A DNA stretch of 64,000 bases from a virus. Under the pieces are notes generated by a model. It searched no databases and was not told where the DNA came from. It saw only the letters and a list, made by a program, of their open reading frames with translations. The DNA lies in the IMG/VR virus record IMGVR_UViG_3300010885_017276, positions 60,056 through 124,055 of that record, one strand, 5' to 3'. The position numbers were made by a program, and so were the translations under genes. This document shows positions 42,998-51,177 of this stretch, piece by piece. Each line of letters starts with the position of its first letter. Positions within the stretch are counted from its first letter, which is position 1.

Positions 42998-43498
42998 ATG
43001 GAAAATATTAATTATTGGGTTGAACACTCAAATCTTTTTTTTCATCAGATCTTTATGATTGTGATGGGTGCTCTTTATGCTATGTCTTTTGTTTTAGGTG
43101 TGTCTTATAAAGCAGTTAATATATATTGCTACTTTGTTTTTTACCCTGCTTCATTCTCTATGTTTTTGAAAAGTAAGGTTAAATACCTAATTCTGTCTTC
43201 TACTTTACTGTTCTTTTTTATTCCGGGGTTTGAATCACTATCCTCTAAATTTTTTGATGATTGTGTTATATTTTTAAACCACTCTGCTAAAGTTACACAT
43301 TCAAATTACATTAACATGTCTGTTTATCTTTGTGTTGTTTTACCCCTGCTTTTATATGTGCCATTTTTGTTATGGAGGTTTGGTAAAAAAATGTTCTTAA
43401 AAATTTTAATAACTTTTACATTAATTTGTTTTTGCTATTTACTATTTATTTATCCATTTTTTAAGCCTCTACTTGTAACGCTGCTTGATTTGCTCTAG
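42998..43498 (+). CDS. Polytopic membrane protein nested against the virion block
   Basis: A 166-aa protein with four to five predicted helices: FFHQIFMIVMGALYAMSFVLG, an aromatic stretch with YCYFVFYPASF, YLILSSTLLFFFIPGF, SVYLCVVLPLLLYVPFLLW, and FLKILITFTLICFCYLLFIY. It is the only plus-strand gene between 15876 and 63810 and has its own promoter. Its 3' end overlaps the convergent 2181-aa gene by 30 nt (43469-43498). The place between lysis-type and tail genes would fit a holin, but four or more helices and an early-type promoter fit a superinfection or envelope function equally well. No family is recognised. Confidence 0.7.
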   Translation: MENINYWVEHSNLFFHQIFMIVMGALYAMSFVLGVSYKAVNIYCYFVFYPASFSMFLKSKVKYLILSSTLLFFFIPGFESLSSKFFDDCVIFLNHSAKVTHSNYINMSVYLCVVLPLLLYVPFLLWRFGKKMFLKILITFTLICFCYLLFIYPFFKPLLVTLLDLL

Positions 43499-46400
43499 TA
43501 TTTTTGCATACTCTTTTTGCATATCTGGTGATTCTGCGATCTGTCTAGTTAGCTTCTCTAAAGATTTATCATCTGTAGGGACTACATCAGAAGCTCCAGA
43601 ATCATCAGCTTTGTATTTTAAATTAGCCATTTGTTTTATAAGACCTGGTGTTAACGGTATTCTATCGTATATTTCAATTGGTGAACCAAAGGCAGATTCA
43701 GCAACTGCTAAATCATCTTTCCCTTTTAAATCCCAATTATCATAAAAACTTAGATACGGATTACCCTTTTTGTCAAAGTCTATTCCAAATGTAGCATTCC
43801 ACATTACATTTTTAGGATCTCTAAACCCTGCTTTATTTATTTTTTCACCGCCTTTTTTTCCACTTGTTTTATCTTTTGCAATAGTTTCTGGAGTTATCTC
43901 CCCGTTAGCCAATCGTTTAAATAAGTTTGTGTGTGTAGCAGCTATTTTTATATAATCTGCAACATCTTCTGGATTCTTAAATGTAACATTGGTGTCTGAG
44001 TTATTACCTGCTTTAAATGATGATGCTGTAAAAGTATCATATTTTTGAGGTAATCCAGAGTACATTCTGTAGATGTCTTCTCTCCTATTACCTTTAACTC
44101 CAGGAAGTCTTTTTACTTGTTTGTTTTTACTTTTTTCAGAAGCTAACCTATCAAAAAATGTAAATTGGGTTTTCCCCTCTTCATCTACAGTCGTGTCTGG
44201 TGCGTATCCTTGTGGATTAGTTGAGTTTACTATTCTATCTTTAAGCTGTAATGGTAATACTTTATTCCATTCACCTTTATTTTGTGTTATTTGTAAGAAG
44301 CTGATATTCTTTTCTTTTCTAATATCAGATAAAGATTTATTATCTAATAGGTATTTGTATGACCCCTCTGTCTCATTGCTTGGTCCTACAGTATCTAATT
44401 TTGGATTGTACTGTAAGTTATAAGGTAAATATTCGGAAGCAGTCCCCTTTGCTGAGTTAATAAGTTGTTGCTGTTTATCATCAAGGTATTCAGTGGTTCT
44501 TGTTAAAAAGCCTTTTTGTTCAGGTTTACGTAGTCTAGCAATTCTTTCCTCTTGCTCTAATGATAAGTTGCTTTTTGGTGAACTCCCCGTTATTTCAAAC
44601 TCCTCTAGGGCTTTCTTTGTCATTTTACCGAACTTGCCGTCTATCCCGTCTTTATTTTTACCATAGTCCCCTAAATCATATCCTAAATCATATAATTTTT
44701 TTTGTAAAGTCATTACTTCACTCATTTTAACAGCTTTATGTATGTCTGGGTCTATCTCTTTTAACTCTTTCATTTTTTGGTTGACTTGAGAGTTAATACT
44801 AGCCATAGTCTTTTTATCTCTAAGTTGCTTTTCTATCTTTGGCTCAAATTTTGAAATTGCATCTCTTACTACTACATACTCTTCTTTTTTCTCTTTGTAT
44901 GGAACCTTTATTATCTTTTCTTCAGAAGATGGTGTAACTTTATCTTGTATAAATGTAGGTATAGTACTTTTTTCTACTAGCCTGTCATTTGCTTCGTCTT
45001 TAAGTTTTAGCTGCATGCTTGAAATATTATCTCTTGTAACTATGTTATTACGTAAAGAGATAGGATTTCCTATACTAGTTACTACTCCAGCAGGTGTTAG
45101 TACTGTTTTCTTTTTACCTACTACGTTAACTTGATCTAGCTCCCCACCAAACCAAGTTTCTCTATCAGCATTTTCTGATATATCCCCTGATTGTAAGTTT
45201 CCACTTTTGTATAAGTCTGCATACTCTTGAGAATCAGTTCTTACCTTTCTCATAGTTCCGTCTGCATCTTGTAGGGTAACTATTTTTACTGGGTTTGCTT
45301 CTTTAGCCCCCCCTTCTTGATACATAGGTAATCCATAAGAACCTCCATTTGACATGTGTGTAAGCATGTCTATTAGTTCATTATTAGAGTATATCCTTTT
45401 TAGTTCGGAAAGAGGTATTTGTTCATTTTGTGTAAGGTAACCTCCGTTTTCGTATTTGGCTTTTATTTTTCTTTCTTGCTCCAACATTTGTTTAGTTGGC
45501 TTTTTGCCAGAGCCTTTATTAGCTCTAATGTTGTCCCACAATCCACGTCTAGAATATGAACCATCAGCACGTTTAATTAGCTCACCGCCATTTTTAAATT
45601 TTCTATTTACATCTTTTAAATATATCCTATCATATATTTCAAAAGGTTTTGTTAGACCTAGTGCTTCTCCTGGATTCATACCTGATCCAGTGCCTTGATC
45701 AAATTTATCATAGTATGAAATATATTCTCCTTTTTCATCTTCTCCTTTTCCTAATATATATCTACCTATTGCATTTGAATGGTGTTCTGATCCTTGCTTA
45801 ATAGTTTTATGTGCGTCTTTTCCTGCACTACTATATCCATTAACTTGCCAACTATCATTCCCTAGTTTACTTTCCCCTTTATCTAATTTTCCAGAAAGCA
45901 CTCTTTCATAATTATCTAAAACTTCATTTACAAATTCTCGATCATGATTTAAAGATATATATTTTGCATTTTTATCTTTAGATGTTGATGGTTTATTTTG
46001 ACTTTCGACTAATACACCATGTTCTAATGGCTGTCCTCCATAGTATCTATACAGATCTCCTAATGGTCCATACTGTTCATATCTATTATACCCCGGTTGA
46101 TTACCTGATGCAAAACTTGTTAGCCCAGGTATATTGCTTAAAATGCCCGGATCAAAATCTTCCCTAGTAGTTATAGGGTTTTGTTTACCACCTTTTTGGT
46201 AGTATCCCCCCATTTCTTTTTTAGTGAACTTTGGGTTATTTGGATTAAATGGTTTATAGTCATTAGTATTATGGATACGTCCATACCATGTACTACTATA
46301 ATTAGGATGAGGCCCTTGTGTTTTTAGATCCCAAGTTGAACCTTTTGGTGCAGTATTTTGATAGTACCAATCCCTTCCTCTATTCATCAAAATTCTTCTT

Positions 46401-49400
46401 TGATTTTCTGGGAGCTTTCCTATTGTATTATTGTATTCTTGATCAAATGAATATGGTGCGTTTTTTCTACCCCCCCAAGTACCATCCTTATCTAATTTAG
46501 ATGGATCATACTGTTTATAGTATTCTTGTAATGCAAACGCCCTAGGGTCTTTTGTTATCTTATTATTATCTTTATCCCAGCCAGCATTGAAAACAAAGTC
46601 CATTGCTTCGCCTATCTCCATTGCACTTGCTTTAGGCATTATTTTTTGTACCTGTGGATATATGCTATTCATTAATACCTTTCTGTATACAGGGTCGCTA
46701 TAATCAGGATTGCCATTAGTGCCGTCTAAAGGTGCACCACCTGGACCACCTCTTAACTGTTCGTATTCTAATATTTTATCAGCTTGATGTGCAACGCTGT
46801 CTCTTTTTGTGGTGTAAGTACTCGGTTTATTATTGTAAACAATCGGTGCTGTAAAAGGTTTTTTTGATTCCGCTGAAAACCCTGCATTTTGGTATTCGGG
46901 TAAATCTACTTCACCACCTTCTGCCCAAGTACCAAATCTTTTATGCCAGTATAGTGGGCTAAAGGGATCATTAGCTTTAGCTGAATCTCTACCTCCCATT
47001 CTATCCCAGAATCTTTCTTTTCTGTCTTTTGAACCGTGTTGAGAAAAGTCTTTCATACCATCATATCCTCCATGGACTATCTTGTATTGGTCTCCTTTTC
47101 TAGCAAGTACCATCCATTTTTTACCTGGTCGTGTTGATTGCTTTTTTGCTCCAACTTTAGTAAACCCTGCATTTTTGTATCTGTCTGGTATTCCCCCCTC
47201 TTTGTATTGTGGGGTAATTGTTACATTGTCTCTTAGTGTGTTTACCCTTTCGATTGCTTTAGGGTTTGTAGAATTACCATACTTATTTTGCCAATATGCA
47301 TTTTGTGCATCTGCTTGTTGCATTGCTCTTAACGCTGTTTGTTCATCAGCATTTTGTAGATTATTAGCATAATATGGTTGAGATCCATCCATTCTCATAC
47401 CTGAATAATTTACATTATATGAATTAGGACTTACTGCTTCAGGTCTTATAGTTGATATTGGGGTTTCTATGTTTAAATTTACTAGACCTTGAGGTTTTAG
47501 ATTGGTTTGTATTGATTGTAATTTAGGTCTTTGAACTATTACTTGTCGTTCTGGTTTTTTCCAAACAGGAAATTGATTACCATTATTTTCTCCTACAATA
47601 CTAAGTGCAGCATAAGGTAAAACTTTAGATGTTTTAACATTTTCATTAACTGCATCAAATCCAGCTTGTAATGGTTTCCAATACTCATCACGAGTACCAT
47701 CTGGGTTTACAGCTTTTTTAAAATACTCAAGATTTTTATAATTATTTTTATTATATAATTTCTTCTTCTCTTTTTCTGTATATGTATTATCTAGAAATTC
47801 TTTACTAACTTCTACATCATAACTATCTAAATTTTTTTTTCCCACTGTGGTTTTTTTCAATAAATCGAAAGCTTTTCTTCCTCTTTTATATGAAGACAAA
47901 CTATCCTGATAAGCTACATATCCAGGATCTTTTTCTGATTCTACATATACTATACCTGCTTTTTGGTATTGATTAAGTGCTCCCCCTTCTTTGTATTCTT
48001 GGAGTCCTTGGTATGTATTAGTCATAGGAGCTACTTGCTTGTAGTTCCTTGCAAAGTAATCTGCTTCTTCTGGAGAACTAAATACTATATCCTCCGAAGA
48101 TGCTCCGGGGTTTTCAAAGTATTGTAGTTGTTCTTCCCCTGTGTCTTGTAATAAAGGTCTAGCATAGTTACCCGTAGAAGACATATAATGTGTCCCCATT
48201 CCTTCAGGTGTCATACCTGTTTTAGGCATAGCTTGTGACATTCTTACAACAGATGGGTTTTGGAAAGCGTTGCCCATACCTATCTTAGATTTCATCATAC
48301 CGGTCATGGCTGTGTTATAATCATCGTAGGTTTCTTCCATCATTCCGGGCTCTCTTTCTCTTACGGTTTCATTAAACCACTCTCCCCCGTCTTGGTATAT
48401 TGCCTTAGAATAATCCTTTAGATTATACTTTTTATTTATGTAGTTCATCAATACAGGATCTGATCTTAATACCTTGTAATCTTCCATTACCATTCTTTGG
48501 TAATTTGGATCGTTTGGGTTATAGTTTTTTAATCCTTTTTCTTTTATAAAATCAACAGCCATATCAAATGAATCTGCCCCCTTTATATTTTTTGTATCTT
48601 TTAGTTTATTGTCGTATTGCTCTAACAGTCTTGGGTGTTCCGCCAAGTGTTTTTTCATTGCGGCTTCGTCCTTTATACTAAAATACCAGCCTTGATTATT
48701 TGAAAAAGATTTTACCCCCGGTACATCTTTGTCTGCTAGGAATTTTAGTGGGCTTTCTGGTCTGTAGTCTTCGCTTGTATTCCATGCGGAAGCCATTGCT
48801 TTCTTGCTAGTCTCTACAAACTTACCTACTTGTTTACCCTCTCTAGAGGAATAACCTTTTCCAAATACAGACTCTCTACCTATTATTGCTAATAGTTCAA
48901 ATGGATCTATATTCTTTTCTTTAGCAGTCTTGAAAGCTTCATCTACTATATTAGGGTTTATACTTGCGTTTCTGTATCTACCTTTAGTTAGTAATAATCT
49001 TTGTGAATTATTTTTTATGTAGTCGTTTTGGTTAAGAGTGTCTGACTTCTTTTTATTAATATAGTCATACTTTTTCTCCATGCTGGCAAAATCAGTAGGC
49101 TTTGTATCTAGAATTTTTTTATTCTTTGCTATCTTTTCCTCTTCATCATCTTCCCCCGTAAAAAACTCTGTAACAGTTGATATCACAGGATCTACATAAG
49201 TATTCCAGAATCCACCCCCAGTTTGATACTCTGGCATTTGTGGTGCTTGGTATTGGGGTAGTTCTATCTGTGGCATGCTGTATACTGAATTGTCTACAGG
49301 TGCTTGTTGTTGTGGTGCTTGTTCTTGTTGCTGTGCTTCTTGGTATTGGCTGTTTAGCTCATCTAAGAAGTTCTTTTCGTTTTCTTTTTGTGCTAGTTCG

Positions 49401-50014
49401 TTTTTTGCTTGTACAGCTTCTGCATCATCCGGTGATTCTGTGTCTTCTGATGAACTACGTGTGTTCATAAAAGCATCAAACTCGGCTCTTTGTTGAGGGC
49501 TTAATGCATCGTAGTTTTGTGTTAGATAAGATATATCTAAGGTAGGTGCTTGTTCTGATATGTAGTCTACATTTTCATAAGGCGTACCTGATAAAATGGA
49601 ATTAGCAACTCCTACCCTTTGTCCAACTGATTGTTTTTTAGCCCACTCTGCTGGTTTTTCGTAGTGATTCATAAAAGCTATAGCAGCCTCTTGTGGATTT
49701 TTAGCACTATTTAACCCCTGCATAGCCTTAGCATATGCCGGACTATTAAGTTCTTCTACTACGTAATCTAATTGAGTTGTAAGGTTATCGTACCTTTCCC
49801 CTCTTTTTTTAGCAAAGTCTAATAGTCCTTGCTTTCTTTCACTGTGCCATTGGGCTATTCCGATAGATCCCATATTATCAGCCTTACCCACTACTGTGGT
49901 ATCAAAATTTGATTCAGCTTGTAAGTTCCCCACTATACCTGCAGCTTGCACAGGAGTTAATCCTCTACTAATTAAGTGGTTATAAGCAAATCTACTTTTA
50001 TCGTTTATTGGCAT
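43469..50014 (-). CDS. Giant tail-associated peptidoglycan-degrading protein, multi-module, 2181 aa
   Basis: Residues 5-140 form a phage tail lysozyme (AAGIVGNLQAESNFD with E34, then GSIGIAQWHSERKQGLLDFA). A second lysozyme/transglycosylase-like unit lies at about 355-500 (PFELLAIIGRESVFGKGY). Near 968-1010 is WMVLARKGDQYKIVHGGY followed by KERFWDRMGG, a small domain I have met in other phages without a known role. About 1070-1260 resembles another lysozyme (EIGEAMDFVFNAGWD). Residues 1765-1808 form a peptidoglycan-binding domain (LQKKLYDLGYDLGDYG, IDGKFGKMTKKAL). Two related domains ending in EIYDRI lie at about 1320-1470 and near the C-terminus. About nine Gly-Gly tags sit between modules. 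It is likely to open the cell wall at infection. Confidence 0.8.
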   Translation of the reverse strand: MPINDKSRFAYNHLISRGLTPVQAAGIVGNLQAESNFDTTVVGKADNMGSIGIAQWHSERKQGLLDFAKKRGERYDNLTTQLDYVVEELNSPAYAKAMQGLNSAKNPQEAAIAFMNHYEKPAEWAKKQSVGQRVGVANSILSGTPYENVDYISEQAPTLDISYLTQNYDALSPQQRAEFDAFMNTRSSSEDTESPDDAEAVQAKNELAQKENEKNFLDELNSQYQEAQQQEQAPQQQAPVDNSVYSMPQIELPQYQAPQMPEYQTGGGFWNTYVDPVISTVTEFFTGEDDEEEKIAKNKKILDTKPTDFASMEKKYDYINKKKSDTLNQNDYIKNNSQRLLLTKGRYRNASINPNIVDEAFKTAKEKNIDPFELLAIIGRESVFGKGYSSREGKQVGKFVETSKKAMASAWNTSEDYRPESPLKFLADKDVPGVKSFSNNQGWYFSIKDEAAMKKHLAEHPRLLEQYDNKLKDTKNIKGADSFDMAVDFIKEKGLKNYNPNDPNYQRMVMEDYKVLRSDPVLMNYINKKYNLKDYSKAIYQDGGEWFNETVREREPGMMEETYDDYNTAMTGMMKSKIGMGNAFQNPSVVRMSQAMPKTGMTPEGMGTHYMSSTGNYARPLLQDTGEEQLQYFENPGASSEDIVFSSPEEADYFARNYKQVAPMTNTYQGLQEYKEGGALNQYQKAGIVYVESEKDPGYVAYQDSLSSYKRGRKAFDLLKKTTVGKKNLDSYDVEVSKEFLDNTYTEKEKKKLYNKNNYKNLEYFKKAVNPDGTRDEYWKPLQAGFDAVNENVKTSKVLPYAALSIVGENNGNQFPVWKKPERQVIVQRPKLQSIQTNLKPQGLVNLNIETPISTIRPEAVSPNSYNVNYSGMRMDGSQPYYANNLQNADEQTALRAMQQADAQNAYWQNKYGNSTNPKAIERVNTLRDNVTITPQYKEGGIPDRYKNAGFTKVGAKKQSTRPGKKWMVLARKGDQYKIVHGGYDGMKDFSQHGSKDRKERFWDRMGGRDSAKANDPFSPLYWHKRFGTWAEGGEVDLPEYQNAGFSAESKKPFTAPIVYNNKPSTYTTKRDSVAHQADKILEYEQLRGGPGGAPLDGTNGNPDYSDPVYRKVLMNSIYPQVQKIMPKASAMEIGEAMDFVFNAGWDKDNNKITKDPRAFALQEYYKQYDPSKLDKDGTWGGRKNAPYSFDQEYNNTIGKLPENQRRILMNRGRDWYYQNTAPKGSTWDLKTQGPHPNYSSTWYGRIHNTNDYKPFNPNNPKFTKKEMGGYYQKGGKQNPITTREDFDPGILSNIPGLTSFASGNQPGYNRYEQYGPLGDLYRYYGGQPLEHGVLVESQNKPSTSKDKNAKYISLNHDREFVNEVLDNYERVLSGKLDKGESKLGNDSWQVNGYSSAGKDAHKTIKQGSEHHSNAIGRYILGKGEDEKGEYISYYDKFDQGTGSGMNPGEALGLTKPFEIYDRIYLKDVNRKFKNGGELIKRADGSYSRRGLWDNIRANKGSGKKPTKQMLEQERKIKAKYENGGYLTQNEQIPLSELKRIYSNNELIDMLTHMSNGGSYGLPMYQEGGAKEANPVKIVTLQDADGTMRKVRTDSQEYADLYKSGNLQSGDISENADRETWFGGELDQVNVVGKKKTVLTPAGVVTSIGNPISLRNNIVTRDNISSMQLKLKDEANDRLVEKSTIPTFIQDKVTPSSEEKIIKVPYKEKKEEYVVVRDAISKFEPKIEKQLRDKKTMASINSQVNQKMKELKEIDPDIHKAVKMSEVMTLQKKLYDLGYDLGDYGKNKDGIDGKFGKMTKKALEEFEITGSSPKSNLSLEQEERIARLRKPEQKGFLTRTTEYLDDKQQQLINSAKGTASEYLPYNLQYNPKLDTVGPSNETEGSYKYLLDNKSLSDIRKEKNISFLQITQNKGEWNKVLPLQLKDRIVNSTNPQGYAPDTTVDEEGKTQFTFFDRLASEKSKNKQVKRLPGVKGNRREDIYRMYSGLPQKYDTFTASSFKAGNNSDTNVTFKNPEDVADYIKIAATHTNLFKRLANGEITPETIAKDKTSGKKGGEKINKAGFRDPKNVMWNATFGIDFDKKGNPYLSFYDNWDLKGKDDLAVAESAFGSPIEIYDRIPLTPGLIKQMANLKYKADDSGASDVVPTDDKSLEKLTRQIAESPDMQKEYAKILEQIKQRYK

Positions 50015-50025
50015 TTTATAGTTAT

Positions 50026-50057
50026 AAAAAAGTTAAGCCCCTAGTTGTATTAAGGGG
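50026..50057 (-). terminator. Terminator directly behind the -7 box
   Basis: On the minus strand CCCCT (50057-50053) pairs with AGGGG (50042-50038), loop 10 nt, followed by CTTAAC and six T residues (50031-50026). It starts one base behind the promoter -7 box and would stop transcripts coming from the 353-aa gene. Confidence 0.65.
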
Positions 50058-50088
50058 CAAAATTAAGAAAATAAATTCAAATTACAAA
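50058..50088 (-). promoter_or_regulatory. Late-type promoter for the 2181-aa gene
   Basis: Minus strand TTTG at 50088 and TAATTTTG at 50065-50058. The start site should fall near 50052, inside the first arm of the terminator hairpin. Confidence 0.72.
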
Positions 50089-50093
50089 ATTAG

Positions 50094-51155
50094 TTAAATT
50101 TTTGATTGGCTAGTTGTAAACTTGAATACCAAACTATATCTACTGTCTTTATCGTAGGTAAGTCTATTTAAAAACCAATTACCTGTAAGTCTTTCTAACA
50201 ATGGTCTGCCCTTAAAGCTTACTATGCTAGGATTAGTAAATATCTCTATTTGATTGTCATCTCTTAGTATAAATGGTATATTACTAACATTGTTTTTTAC
50301 TCTATTATAGAAGTAATTGTAGCTCCATTCAAAACTATCAGAATTTGTAATCATAATATCCTGAGTGTTATTAGCATTAGTCTTAGGGTATTTGTTAGAG
50401 TTTGTTATTCTGTTTGCCTCTGGTATAAGATTTAAATACCCCGATGTTCCAATATTATTGTAGATTATAGACTTATTAAAGGTTATAGCGATATCTGAAG
50501 CATAATCGTAGTCGTTGTGGTATCTTCTAGTCTCTGTCCACAAATGTACGTTATTTAGAGTCTTAGTCAAGAACTCATCTTTAATACCATACTCTAAAGT
50601 AAACGGATATTTTTGTCCGTAGAATACTTGGTAAGATTTATTTGTAAGTAAGTGTGACCAAAGCCCTGTTCCAAAATCTGCTGGAGGTGTTGGACTAGCA
50701 CAATCTAATTGCCCCTTAATTTCTGCATTTGTGTATACTAAACTTCCTGTTAACATACATGGTAAAGTAGCTGTAGCTCCTCCAGTAATTGTTCCAGAAA
50801 TAGGTGTGTTATCTCCATCACAAGCTGTACCTGACCAATTTGTTGTGCCTGAAGTATTAGTCAAATAATAAGTTGTGCAATACAATGTAGCAGGTATATA
50901 GCAGCTATTTACTCCTGTTTGGAAATAGCTGTTGTGACTTATATAAAAGTTTGGTTTAAAGCTGTAGAAACTTAACCAAGATCCTAGTATTGGAGAATAA
51001 GCTGCTGTCCAAGATACGTCCTTGAAATAATCTGTATCTTCTAAACAAACTGGTATTATGTTATCATAGGTTGGAGCCACGCTGTCTGGTGTTTGACAGT
51101 AGGGTATTCCATCTATTAATACTAGTGTTTCTCCGGTGTTACAAGTACATGGCAT
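50094..51155 (-). CDS. Putative tail protein, 353 aa
   Basis: Starts MPCTCNTGETLVLIDGIPYC, a Cys-Cys pattern similar in style to one in the 2704-aa protein ([14 protein letters not shown]). The middle has DVSWTAAYSPILGSWLSFYSF, then PNFYISHNSYFQTG, which I recall from structural proteins of Bacteroidota phages. The rest is rich in beta-type residues, Tyr, Asn and Thr, as in tail spikes and fibres. It lies 22 nt downstream of the 2704-aa gene and shares its transcript; a promoter and terminator follow it. I infer a tail tip or fibre component, with no named family. Confidence 0.65.
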   Translation of the reverse strand: MPCTCNTGETLVLIDGIPYCQTPDSVAPTYDNIIPVCLEDTDYFKDVSWTAAYSPILGSWLSFYSFKPNFYISHNSYFQTGVNSCYIPATLYCTTYYLTNTSGTTNWSGTACDGDNTPISGTITGGATATLPCMLTGSLVYTNAEIKGQLDCASPTPPADFGTGLWSHLLTNKSYQVFYGQKYPFTLEYGIKDEFLTKTLNNVHLWTETRRYHNDYDYASDIAITFNKSIIYNNIGTSGYLNLIPEANRITNSNKYPKTNANNTQDIMITNSDSFEWSYNYFYNRVKNNVSNIPFILRDDNQIEIFTNPSIVSFKGRPLLERLTGNWFLNRLTYDKDSRYSLVFKFTTSQSKI

Positions 51156-51177
51156 ATTTTATAATTTTTTATTGTTA

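Noticed and set aside
42947-43027. Extended start for the 876-aa protein at 43027
   Set aside because: The extra 27 residues would overlap the divergent gene at 42998 and its promoter; the basic MKRKSKRK start at 42946 is more typical.
49177-49470. Plus-strand open frame of 97 codons, Val/Leu-rich, in the 2181-aa gene
   Set aside because: The hydrophobic look comes from the reverse complement of Gln-rich codons (TTG, GTT) of the true gene; there is no promoter.
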